11,740 bases of DNA from Dehalococcoidia bacterium (GTDB lineage: Bacteria > Chloroflexota > Dehalococcoidia > UBA2979): positions 1-11,740 of the forward strand of contig JALOAM010000097.1 in the NCBI GenBank assembly GCA_023228765.1, written 5' to 3'. Position 1 is the stretch's first letter, and each line of letters begins with the position of its first letter. A model generated the notes under the pieces. That model did no database searches and was not told where the DNA came from. It saw nothing but the letters and a program-made list of their open reading frames with translations. This document shows positions 5,711 through 11,740 of the stretch, in pieces. Both the position numbers and the translations under genes were made by a program.

Positions 5711-6970
5711 ATGCTGAGCCGCCCCTTCCTCACCATCGCGATGTCGATGTTCACCGCGACGATGGGGCTCGGGATGGTGCTGCCGTTGCTCCCAGTCTAC
5801 GCGACCACCTTTGGCGCGAGCGGGGCGACGATCGGGCTCACGGTCTCGGCGTTCGCGATCCCACAGTTGCTCGTCAGTCCGTTCATCGGACGGTGGGCGG
5901 ACCGGTTCGGGCGCAAGCCGTTCTTGCTCCTGGGTGCGGCGGCGTACTTCTTCTCCGCGGTCGGGTGGTGGTCCGCCGACTCGCTGGAGATGCTGATCCT
6001 CTACCGCGCGATCTCCGGGATCGGCTCCGCGCTGATCTTCTCCAACGCGCAGGCGTACGTCGGCGACCTCGCCCCCGCGGGGTCCGAGGGCCGCTACATG
6101 GGGGCGTTCGGCGTCGCGGACTTCCTCGGGTTCGGGCTCGGACCGCTGTTCGCCGGGGTCATCCGCGACACGTGGGGCCTCGGGCAGGTGTTCCTCTCGA
6201 TGGCGGTCCTGTACGCGGTGGTGTTCGTGCTGATCTGGGTGCTGCTGCCGGCGCGGCCCGCGAGGCTGCACCTCGGGACGACGCAGATCACCGCGCCGTG
6301 GGGCAAGATCTTCCGCCACCCCACCATGCAGGCGCTGATGCTGCTCCGCACCTGCTTCGCCCTCGCGACCGGCGTGTCGATGTCGTTCCTCGCGGTGCAC
6401 CTCGAACAGTCGCTCGCGACGACGGCGACGATGGTGGGGCTCGTGTTCGCGATGCAGCAGATCGTGGGAGGGCTCTCGCAACCGTTCCTCGGACGGCTGG
6501 CGGACCGCTTCTCACGGCCGTGGCTGGTCTTCGCGGGCACCGCGACGATGGCCGCGGGCCTGTCCACGATCGCGTGGACCGAGTCATACCCGCTGATCCT
6601 CCTCGGTGTGACGGTCGGCCCCGGCCTCGGGGCAGCGCTCGCGAACGTGTCGGCACAGGCGTTGCAGGTGGACACCGGGCGCGACCTCGGCATGGCGACA
6701 GTCGCGAGCCTCGGCTCCGCCTCGTTCGCGGCCGGGTTCCTCCTCGGCGCGATCGGCGGCGGGCGCGTGGTGGACCTGACCAGCGTCCCGGTCGCGTTCC
6801 TGCTGGGCGCGGCGGTGATGGTGTTCGGCGGCACGGTGTTCCTCGTCCGCGTGCGCGGCATCCAGGCCCGTGCCGCGGCCACTGCGAGTGCGGCCGCAGC
6901 CGCCGTGCTCGACGTGCTCCCCGCCCCCACCGAGGACGGCGGCGAACCCCTGGAGGCTCCCGCCAGCTAG
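5711..6970 (+). CDS. MFS exporter, DHA1 (drug:H+ antiporter) type
   Basis: This 419-residue inner-membrane protein has 12 predicted spans. MFS motif A is nearly perfect, GRWADRFGRKP (60-70), and is repeated in the second half as GRLADRFSRPW (261-271). GFGLGPLFAG (140-149) in span 5 corresponds to motif C, the hallmark of drug/H+ antiporters of the DHA1 group such as TetA and MdtG. Export of a small amphipathic compound is therefore likely; the substrate is unknown. The tail after about residue 384 is Ala-rich and disordered. The ATG at 5711 begins directly at the hydrophobic first span and has no Shine-Dalgarno, in keeping with a leaderless message. The frame stays open upstream to 5537, but that stretch does not look like protein. 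The amidohydrolase gene follows after 49 bp. Confidence 0.93.
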   Translation: MLSRPFLTIAMSMFTATMGLGMVLPLLPVYATTFGASGATIGLTVSAFAIPQLLVSPFIGRWADRFGRKPFLLLGAAAYFFSAVGWWSADSLEMLILYRAISGIGSALIFSNAQAYVGDLAPAGSEGRYMGAFGVADFLGFGLGPLFAGVIRDTWGLGQVFLSMAVLYAVVFVLIWVLLPARPARLHLGTTQITAPWGKIFRHPTMQALMLLRTCFALATGVSMSFLAVHLEQSLATTATMVGLVFAMQQIVGGLSQPFLGRLADRFSRPWLVFAGTATMAAGLSTIAWTESYPLILLGVTVGPGLGAALANVSAQALQVDTGRDLGMATVASLGSASFAAGFLLGAIGGGRVVDLTSVPVAFLLGAAVMVFGGTVFLVRVRGIQARAAATASAAAAAVLDVLPAPTEDGGEPLEAPAS

Positions 6971-6988
6971 GGCCCTCCCCCGTGGCGC

Positions 6989-6994
6989 TACGAT
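6989..6994 (+). promoter_or_regulatory. Candidate -10 box for the amidohydrolase
   Basis: TACGAT lies 25 nt upstream of the amidohydrolase ATG, inside the 49-bp gap after the exporter gene. It would let the amidohydrolase be transcribed separately as well as by read-through. The evidence is the match to the boxes at 2967 and 5699, without a visible -35 box. Confidence 0.25.
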
Positions 6995-7019
6995 TCGCGC
7001 GCACGGAGGGAGGCGCTCA

Positions 7020-8636
7020 ATGGCTGGCGACCGCGCAGACGTAGTGTTCACCGGCGGTGTGGTGCACACCGTGGACCCGACCAACCAGATCGCGGAGGCG
7101 GTCGCCGTCTCCGATGGGCGCATCCTCGCCGTCGGCTCCAACGCCGAGGTGTCCGCGACCGCTGGCCCCGGTACGCGGCGCGTGGACCTCAGCGGGCGCT
7201 CGCTGCTGCCCGGGTTCATCGACGCGCACCAGCACTTCACCGGCGTCGGCGGCGCGCAGTACGCGATCGACTGCAAGGCGGCCGGGATGGACTCGGTGGC
7301 CGCGATCGCCGAGGCCGTACGGCGGCGCGCCGAGGAGCAGCCCGCTGGGAGCTGGATCCGCGGCCGCGGCTACGACCACTCGAGGCTCGTCGAGCAGCGA
7401 CACCCCAACCGCCACGACCTGGACGCGGTCGCGCCGGATCACCCCGTCGTCCTCACGCGCACCTGCGGCCACATCGTCGCGTTCAATACGAAGGCCGCCG
7501 AGGTCGCCGGCCTCTCGATGACGGCGGCCGACCCGAACGGCGGTCGCTACGACCGCGATGCAGACGGCGAGACGCTCCTGGGCGTCGCATACGAGCGGGC
7601 GAACGCACCGCTCCGGGACGCCTCGATGGCCACGGAGGAGGACACGCGGCAGTACCTGCTCGCGGCGAACCGCGCCGACCTCGCGAGCGGGCTGACGAGC
7701 GTGCACGATGCGGGAGGGCTCCTCGGCCCGGCGATGGAGATCGCGACGGACCTCGTGGCGCGGGGCGAGATCCAGGTGCGGCTGTACGCCTTCGCGACTG
7801 TGAACTCGTTCGAGCATCCACTCGTGGGGCTGCTCTCGGGCACCGGGCTCCGCACCGGCTTCGGCAGCGACCGCCTGCGCATCGGGGCGTTCAAGGTGAT
7901 CACGGACGGGTCGAGCAGCGGCCCCACCGCCGCCACGAGGCAGCCCTACACCGTGGACCCGGACGATTCCGGGATCGCGTACTGGGCGCAGGACGAGCTC
8001 GACGACCTCATCGGCCGCGCGCACCGCGCCGGCTGGCAATGCACCGTCCACGCCGTGGGCGACCAGGCGATCGAGCAGACGCTCGACGCGATGGCGCGCG
8101 CCCAGGCGGAGCACCCCCGCGAGGGCCTCCGCCACCGCATCGACCACTGCGGCATCACGCCACCTGACCTGCAGGAGCGCGTCCGGCAGCAGGGGATCGT
8201 CCCCGCGATGCAACCTGCGTTCTTCTGGGAGTTCGGGGACGGCTACATCCGGAATTACGGACGGCACCGCGCCGACGTCATGTTCCCGGCCAAGTCCCTC
8301 ATCGAGGCTGGTGTCCGCGTCGCGGGGTCCTCGGACGCTCCGGTCACGGACTACCGGCCGCTGTTCGGCATCGAGCAAGCGATGACGAGGGCGACCCGGG
8401 ACGGGGACGTCTGCGGGCCAGAGGAGCGCGTCGACCTGGACACGGCGATCCGCATGCACACGATCAACGGCGCGTACGCCGAGTTCGCGGACGACCGGAA
8501 GGGCAGCATCGAGCCCGGGAAGTTCGCCGACCTCGTCGTGCTGTCCGAGGACATCCGCCGCGTCCCCGCCACCGAGCTGCGCGACCTCCCGGTCGCCCTC
8601 ACGATGGTAGGCGGCGAGGTCGCATACGAGGTGTAA
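7020..8636 (+). CDS. YtcJ-like metal-dependent amidohydrolase (amidohydrolase_3 family)
   Basis: This 538-residue cytoplasmic hydrolase has the normal family length. The N-terminal beta-sandwich part (DVVFTGGVVHTVDP, DGRILAVG) leads into the TIM-barrel, with the metal-binding HxH in GFIDAHQHF (H70, H72). Further conserved positions visible are K292 (AFKVITDGS), H344 (CTVHAVGDQA), H376 (HRIDHC) and D439 (GSSDAPV). The C-terminus closes with the usual GSIEPGKFADLVVL strand (496-509). The family hydrolyses amides, N-formyl or N-acyl groups; the substrate here cannot be read. The ATG at 7020 is supported by GGAGGGAGG (7006-7014) 5 nt upstream, while the open frame further upstream overlaps the exporter gene. 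The two flanking exporters on the same strand suggest a shared unit. A long inverted repeat begins 6 bp after the stop. Confidence 0.94.
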   Translation: MAGDRADVVFTGGVVHTVDPTNQIAEAVAVSDGRILAVGSNAEVSATAGPGTRRVDLSGRSLLPGFIDAHQHFTGVGGAQYAIDCKAAGMDSVAAIAEAVRRRAEEQPAGSWIRGRGYDHSRLVEQRHPNRHDLDAVAPDHPVVLTRTCGHIVAFNTKAAEVAGLSMTAADPNGGRYDRDADGETLLGVAYERANAPLRDASMATEEDTRQYLLAANRADLASGLTSVHDAGGLLGPAMEIATDLVARGEIQVRLYAFATVNSFEHPLVGLLSGTGLRTGFGSDRLRIGAFKVITDGSSSGPTAATRQPYTVDPDDSGIAYWAQDELDDLIGRAHRAGWQCTVHAVGDQAIEQTLDAMARAQAEHPREGLRHRIDHCGITPPDLQERVRQQGIVPAMQPAFFWEFGDGYIRNYGRHRADVMFPAKSLIEAGVRVAGSSDAPVTDYRPLFGIEQAMTRATRDGDVCGPEERVDLDTAIRMHTINGAYAEFADDRKGSIEPGKFADLVVLSEDIRRVPATELRDLPVALTMVGGEVAYEV

Positions 8637-8642
8637 CGCACC

Positions 8643-8701
8643 GCCTCGACGGTGCCGGTAGGATGGCGGGCCACGATCTCCTACCCCGGTACCGTCGAGG
8701 C
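8643..8701 (+). promoter_or_regulatory. Long stem-loop before the EntS-like exporter
   Basis: The arms are 8643-8663 and 8679-8701. Eleven outer pairs are perfect (GCCTCGACGGT with ACCGTCGAGGC). Then come one G-U pair, four pairs (CCGG) and, after a 2-nt bulge in the right arm (8684-8685), five more (TAGGA with TCCTA). The loop is 15 nt (8664-8678). The left arm starts 6 bp after the amidohydrolase stop. The right arm ends 7 nt before the exporter ATG and includes the GAGG (8697-8700) that would serve as its ribosome binding site. It could terminate or protect the upstream message, hide the downstream site, or act as a DNA operator. No T-run follows, which argues against a simple terminator. 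Confidence 0.6.
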
Positions 8702-8707
8702 AGGTGA
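8663..8707 (+). CDS. Possible 14-codon leader ORF
   Basis: The ATG at 8663 opens a frame encoding MAGHDLLPRYRRGR, ending with TGA at 8705-8707. One base later the exporter ATG begins (TGAGATG), an arrangement that would couple translation. The ORF runs through the loop and right arm of the stem-loop, so a translating ribosome would melt the stem. Upstream, CCGGTAGG offers only a poor ribosome binding site. No homology is claimed, and a frame of this length can occur by chance. Confidence 0.25.
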   Translation: MAGHDLLPRYRRGR

Positions 8708-8708
8708 G

Positions 8709-10022
8709 ATGGCCCTCCAGGTCCCGTCCGAACCTCCACCCGAGGATGCAGCAACGCCGACGCCGGTCCTGCCGCCGCGCGTGAACGCTGCGCCCACCGC
8801 TGCCCCGACCGCGCACGTCCTGGAGTTGCTACGGGAGCGGACGTACCGTAACTACTGGCTCTCGAACTTCTGTTATTTCTTGGGGTTCGGAGCGCAGCGG
8901 TTCGCGTTCGTGCTGTTCGTGCTGGAGCTGACAGACCGCGCGGGCCTGGGCGGGCTCGTGGGGTTCGCGCTCGGCGTACCGGCGTTCTTCATCACCGTGC
9001 CGGCCGGGGTCTGGGCGGACCGCTTCGACCGGAAGCGGATGACGAGCACCTCGTTCGCCGCAGGCGCGGTGCTCCTCGCGCTGCTGTCGGCGGCGACGTT
9101 CGCGGGGCTCGTCGATGCCGCGGTGGCGCTGGGTGCCGCCCTCGCCGTGGGGTTCGTGACGGCGAGCGTGATGCCGCCGATGACGGCGATCGTGCCGATG
9201 ATCGTCCCGGCGGACCGGCTGGTGAACGGCATCGTGCTCCGTACGATGGGGCAGAACCTCGCGCAGTTCGTCGGCGCCGTGACGGGCGGCGTCACCATCG
9301 CCGCCTTCGACTACGGCGGCGCCTTCGCCTTCCTCGCCGGGCTCTACCTGCTGTCCCTGCTGTTCATGCGCGGGGTGACGCTGCCGGAGGTCGCACCGCC
9401 AGCGCAGGCGCGCCCGCCGATGCGTACCGCCGCCGCCGAGGGCGGGCGGTTCGTGTTCGGGCGGTCGGAGCTTCGGGCGCTCGTGATCGCCTCGATCATG
9501 ACGGGGCTGTTCCAGCTCGGACCGATCTTCGTGCTCGTCCCGGAGCTCGCGCGGACCAAGCTGGAGGTGGGCGCGGGCCTGAACTCGCTGCTGCTCGCGT
9601 TCACCTCGATCGGGATGCTGGCGATGTCGGCCTTCCTCGCGACGCGGAGCGGACTGTCGCGGAAGGGGTTCTGGTTCCTCGCGAACCTGCTCATCGCGGG
9701 CCCGGCGATCGTGCTGATGGGGCTGTCGGACTGGTACGCCCTCACGGCACTCGCGCTGTTGATCTGGGGCCTCAACGGCGGCGTGCACATCAACCTGAAC
9801 CAGACGCTGATCCAGCTCAACACGCCGAACGAGATGATGGGCCGGGTGATGAGCATCTACATGCTCTCGATCGCCGGCCTCATCCCGCTGGGGTCACTGC
9901 TCTCCGGCGCGGTCGCCGAGGTCCTCGGCGCCGACGGTGCGCTCATCAGCGCCGGGATCATCTTCTCGGTCTACTCGGTAATCGCGTTCGCCACCGAGCG
10001 TTCGCTGCGAGAGCTGGACTAG
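8709..10022 (+). CDS. MFS exporter, EntS-like (MFS_3) family
   Basis: This 437-residue inner-membrane carrier has a Pro/Ala-rich cytoplasmic N-terminus (1-36), then LLRERTYRNYWLSNF (40-54), the typical entry to span 1 in the EntS/MFS_3 group. The loop 2-3 motif is PAGVWADRFDRKR (98-110), and QLNTPNEMMGRVMSIY (369-384) is the conserved segment before span 11. Known members export siderophores, macrolides or other small molecules; the substrate here is open. The ATG at 8709 is preferred: GAGG at 8697-8700 is 8 nt away and the sequence before it is a structured leader. An in-frame GTG at 8652 would add 19 residues encoded by the stem-loop. The TAG stop at 10020-10022 shares a CTAG with the stop of the convergent biotin carrier gene. 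Confidence 0.92.
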   Translation: MALQVPSEPPPEDAATPTPVLPPRVNAAPTAAPTAHVLELLRERTYRNYWLSNFCYFLGFGAQRFAFVLFVLELTDRAGLGGLVGFALGVPAFFITVPAGVWADRFDRKRMTSTSFAAGAVLLALLSAATFAGLVDAAVALGAALAVGFVTASVMPPMTAIVPMIVPADRLVNGIVLRTMGQNLAQFVGAVTGGVTIAAFDYGGAFAFLAGLYLLSLLFMRGVTLPEVAPPAQARPPMRTAAAEGGRFVFGRSELRALVIASIMTGLFQLGPIFVLVPELARTKLEVGAGLNSLLLAFTSIGMLAMSAFLATRSGLSRKGFWFLANLLIAGPAIVLMGLSDWYALTALALLIWGLNGGVHINLNQTLIQLNTPNEMMGRVMSIYMLSIAGLIPLGSLLSGAVAEVLGADGALISAGIIFSVYSVIAFATERSLRELD

Positions 10023-10243
10023 ACCGGGCCGCCCGCCTCCAGCGTGAGGAGCACCGCGCGCTCCTCGACGAAGTCGCCCACCGCGACCTGCACCGCGCCG
10101 ACCGTCCCCGCCTCCGGCGCGAGGATCGGCGTGAGCATCTTCATCGCCTCCAGTGTGAGGAGCGGCTGGTCGCGCTCGACGCGGTCGCCTGCGGACACGG
10201 CGATCTCCTGCACGGTGCCCGGCCAGGGCGCGTTGACCTCCAC
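10019..10243 (-). CDS. Stand-alone biotin carrier (biotinyl/lipoyl domain) protein
   Basis: This 74-residue protein consists only of a biotinyl domain. The EAMKM motif is at 32-36, with K35 as the biotin attachment site, and the usual hairpin half-repeats surround it (LLTLEA at 28-33 and 65-70). It should serve as the mobile carrier of an acyl-CoA or pyruvate-type carboxylase, whose biotin carboxylase and carboxyltransferase subunits are not in this window. The GTG start at 10243 is favoured by AGGAG on the minus strand (10248-10252) a few bases upstream. The longer open frame to 10447 overlaps the hydrolase gene and is Arg-rich. It follows the alpha/beta hydrolase on the same strand after 68 bp, so the two may share a transcript. 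Its stop overlaps the exporter stop on the other strand. Confidence 0.9.
   Translation of the reverse strand: MEVNAPWPGTVQEIAVSAGDRVERDQPLLTLEAMKMLTPILAPEAGTVGAVQVAVGDFVEERAVLLTLEAGGPV
10034..10163 (-). repeat. 19-nt direct repeat inside the biotin carrier gene
   Basis: Positions 10034-10052 and 10145-10163 match at 18 of 19 bases. Both encode the LLTLEA half-motif on the minus strand and differ by ACG versus ACA for threonine. The protein-level repeat reflects the pseudo-twofold symmetry of the fold; the near-identity of the DNA is the unusual part. Confidence 0.6.
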
Positions 10244-10311
10244 GACTGCTCCTCGTCCTCGACGCTGGGGGCTGCGGGCGGGAGCCCGAGGGCGTCCCGC
10301 TGGTGGTGACT

Positions 10312-11184
10312 CTAGGCGGGCGTGTTGCGTCGAAGGAAGTCGAGGATCGTGGCCTGGCCGTCCGGCGTGTTGCTGGCCGCGCCGTGCTCCTCGCCGGCGA
10401 AGTAGGCGACCTCCACATTGGGCATGCCCTCGGCGAGTTCGCGCCACCCGACGTCCGGGTAGACGGTGTCGCCCGTGCCGTAGACGACGAGAACCGGCAT
10501 CTTCAGGTCGCGGAACCAGCCCGTCGCATCGAAGTCGACGTGCGCCGCGTACGTGCGCAGCTCCGCGCCGTACTTGTAGATGCGCTCCTCCCGAGGCACG
10601 GTCGCGAGCTGTGCCTGGATGGCGGCACGACGCTCGTCACGCTGGCGCTGTTCTTCCTCGGACTCCGCCGGGCGCGTCGCCGCGAACAGGTTGAGGCCCA
10701 CCGTTCCGCCCTCGCGGCGCGCCTCGTAGGCGGCGTCGACACCGCTCGTGTTGAGGACATCGATGCGCTCGCGGAGCCGGCCGAGGAGGTCGGGATCCTG
10801 CGAGAGCCACGGCGCTGTCTCCGCGACGACGAGGCCGGCGGCGGCGTCCGGGTGCTCGTGCCCGAAGGTCATCGCGATCGGGCCTCCGGCGGAGGTGCCC
10901 CACACGAACGCGCGCTCGTGGCCCAGGTGGCGGAGCAGCTCGCGGATGTCGCTGGCAAACAGCGACATCGAGTGCGGCACATCCGGGAACCCGGAACGGC
11001 CGGAGGAGCGACGGTCGGGCAGGATGACCTCGAAGTGCTCGGCGAACTTCGACACCCACGCGGGGACGTTCCCGCCCGCGCCGGTCCCGAGGCCCCCAAA
11101 GCCACCGTGCGCGAACACCAGCGGGAAGCCGCTGCCGTGGGTCTCGTAATAGATCTCCGTGCCGTTGACCTGCGCGGTGGGCAT
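10312..11184 (-). CDS. Alpha/beta hydrolase
   Basis: This 290-residue enzyme has the classic single-domain layout without a signal peptide, so it is probably cytoplasmic. The oxyanion-hole region is AHGGFG (25-30), followed by LPDRRSSGRSG (55-65). The nucleophile elbow GTSAG (96-100) gives Ser98, the acid is probably Asp239 (YGTGDTVYP) and the histidine is His267 (GEEHGAA). Residues about 125-225 form a charged helical cap that would set specificity. It resembles esterases, enol-lactonases and epoxide-hydrolase-like enzymes, and the substrate is unknown. The ATG at 11184 follows GAGGAAGG (on the minus strand, 11194-11201) at normal spacing. The frame remains open far upstream, but that part opposes the iron permease gene. 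The biotin carrier gene follows after 68 bp. Confidence 0.92.
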   Translation of the reverse strand: MPTAQVNGTEIYYETHGSGFPLVFAHGGFGGLGTGAGGNVPAWVSKFAEHFEVILPDRRSSGRSGFPDVPHSMSLFASDIRELLRHLGHERAFVWGTSAGGPIAMTFGHEHPDAAAGLVVAETAPWLSQDPDLLGRLRERIDVLNTSGVDAAYEARREGGTVGLNLFAATRPAESEEEQRQRDERRAAIQAQLATVPREERIYKYGAELRTYAAHVDFDATGWFRDLKMPVLVVYGTGDTVYPDVGWRELAEGMPNVEVAYFAGEEHGAASNTPDGQATILDFLRRNTPA

Positions 11185-11213
11185 CGTGGATGGCCTTCCT
11201 CGTACCGACCCTC

Positions 11214-11228
11214 GTTCGGGCGCCGAAC
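11214..11228. promoter_or_regulatory. Dyad upstream of the alpha/beta hydrolase
   Basis: GTTCGG-GCG-CCGAAC is a perfect 6-bp dyad with a 3-nt centre, 30 bp before the hydrolase start. It would lie just downstream of transcription start from the candidate -10 box at 11243-11248, a position suited to a repressor. Confidence 0.28.
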
Positions 11229-11242
11229 ACGCTCGTAGTCGG

Positions 11243-11248
11243 ATTATG
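11243..11248 (-). promoter_or_regulatory. Candidate -10 box for the alpha/beta hydrolase
   Basis: CATAAT on the minus strand matches TATAAT at five of six bases and stands out in GC-rich DNA. It lies 58 bp before the hydrolase ATG. No good -35 box is seen 16-18 bp upstream. Confidence 0.3.
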
Positions 11249-11358
11249 CCCGGCTCGTCCAGCCCATACGCGGACTGACTCGGGGCGCCCTCGTGCGGCC
11301 TGTCACGAAACCGCCACGCTACGGGAAGAACCGCTCCCCCTCGTCCACGGCAGCTGTG

Positions 11359-11373
11359 ATGACATCTCGTCAT
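11359..11373. promoter_or_regulatory. Dyad just before the iron permease ribosome binding site
   Basis: ATGAC-ATCTC-GTCAT is a perfect 5-bp dyad ending 16 nt before the iron permease ATG. It could be an operator or a small mRNA hairpin. It does not match a Fur or DtxR/IdeR box as I know them, so iron control is not shown. Confidence 0.25.
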
Positions 11374-11389
11374 GCCAGAGGAGACCAGT

Positions 11390-11740
11390 ATGGACGAGAC
11401 CGAGCGCGATCGTTCGCGGTCCGAGCACCAGGAACGCCACGAGGACCTGCGCGAGGAGCTGGAGCGCCGTCGTGCGGATAGCCCGGCGGGGCAGGACGAC
11501 GGCCTGCACGGCTTCCCTCGCTTCGCGCATGCCGTGTCCGTCCTCAGCGGGAAGCCGGTGGTGTTCGCCGCCGCGACCGCACTGGTCATCGTATGGGCGG
11601 TGTCCGGCCCGATCTTTGGCTTCTCCGAGACGTGGCAGCTGGTGATCAACACCGGCACGACGATCATCACCTTCCTCATGGTGTTCCTGATCCAGGCCAC
11701 CCAGAACCGCGACAACCAGGCCCTCCATCTGAAGCTCGAC
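11390..11740 (+). CDS. Low-affinity iron permease family protein, N-terminal part
   Basis: The first 117 codons are in the window; the gene runs off the right edge. A highly charged Glu/Arg-rich helix (1-29) and a short linker precede the membrane part. That part carries the strongly conserved family sequence: SGKPVVF (53-59), WAVSGPIFGFS (69-79), TWQLVINTGTTIITF (81-95), LMVFLIQ (96-102) and TQNRDNQALHLKLD (104-117). This is the Iron_permease family related to yeast Fet4; in bacteria, transport of iron has rarely been tested. The ATG at 11390 follows an excellent AGAGGAGA (11377-11384) with 5 nt spacing. The charged helix is an extension before the usual family start and might interact with a partner or the membrane surface. 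Confidence 0.92.
   Translation, partial: MDETERDRSRSEHQERHEDLREELERRRADSPAGQDDGLHGFPRFAHAVSVLSGKPVVFAAATALVIVWAVSGPIFGFSETWQLVINTGTTIITFLMVFLIQATQNRDNQALHLKLD

Noticed and set aside
4820..6481. 553-codon minus-strand open frame across two MFS genes and their divergent promoter
   Set aside because: It is out of frame with the OFA-like carrier on the same strand and antisense to the exporter, with low-complexity Arg/His content.
7017..8816. 599-codon minus-strand open frame opposite the amidohydrolase
   Set aside because: The plus strand has a complete amidohydrolase with metal ligands and a strong ribosome binding site; the minus frame has no recognisable domain.
10267..10287. GGGCT/AGCCC stem between the hydrolase and the biotin carrier as a terminator
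   Set aside because: Only five pairs with a GC-rich loop and no T-run; common by chance in this composition.

Overview
This window is GC-rich DNA, densely packed with genes on both strands. It carries no RNA genes, CRISPR array, insertion sequence or phage gene that I can see. The mix suggests a high-GC member of the Chloroflexota (Dehalococcoidia/Tepidiformia-like). The clues are a twin-arginine lipoprotein with an RRxxLRG start, an FHGWWIVLAG-type MFS carrier, Thr/Pro-rich membrane-anchored proteins and TANNNT-type -10 boxes. An actinobacterium cannot be excluded, because the assignment rests on protein style and not on a marker gene.

Layout. At the left edge (1-309, minus) is the N-terminus of a Tat-exported lipoprotein, probably an ABC-transporter solute-binding protein. 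Next come an ArsB/NhaD-type ion permease (505-1806, minus) and, divergently, a Pro/Thr/Ser-rich membrane-anchored protein (2061-2900) and a YpfJ-type zinc metallopeptidase (3043-3939). A 45-residue Cys/His protein (3980-4117, minus) lies downstream of an OFA/monocarboxylate-type MFS carrier (4165-5529, minus). Divergent from that carrier is a plus-strand run of three genes: a DHA1-type MFS exporter (5711-6970), a YtcJ-type metal-dependent amidohydrolase (7020-8636) and an EntS-like MFS exporter (8709-10022). Converging on it are a stand-alone 74-residue biotin carrier protein (10019-10243, minus) and an alpha/beta hydrolase (10312-11184, minus). At the right edge begins a low-affinity iron permease family protein (11390 onward, plus).

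How the genes may work together. Five of the twelve genes are membrane transporters and a sixth is probably a transport lipoprotein. The plus-strand run of exporter, amidohydrolase and exporter is the best candidate for a functional unit, for example cleavage of an amide or related compound with export, but no substrate can be read from the sequence. The biotin carrier has no carboxylase beside it and must serve enzymes encoded elsewhere.

I did not find a clearly new multi-gene system. The best unexplained signal is the 72-bp gap before the second exporter. It holds a stem of 21 base pairs, a 14-codon upstream ORF ending one base before the exporter start, and a -10-like box, and together these look like a translational or transcriptional control element. 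The Cys/His miniprotein and the Thr/Pro-rich protein with a tryptophan-rich tail are the other items worth following. No gene-free stretch exceeds 300 bases; the longest, 1807-2060, holds only alternative starts and no motif I can support.
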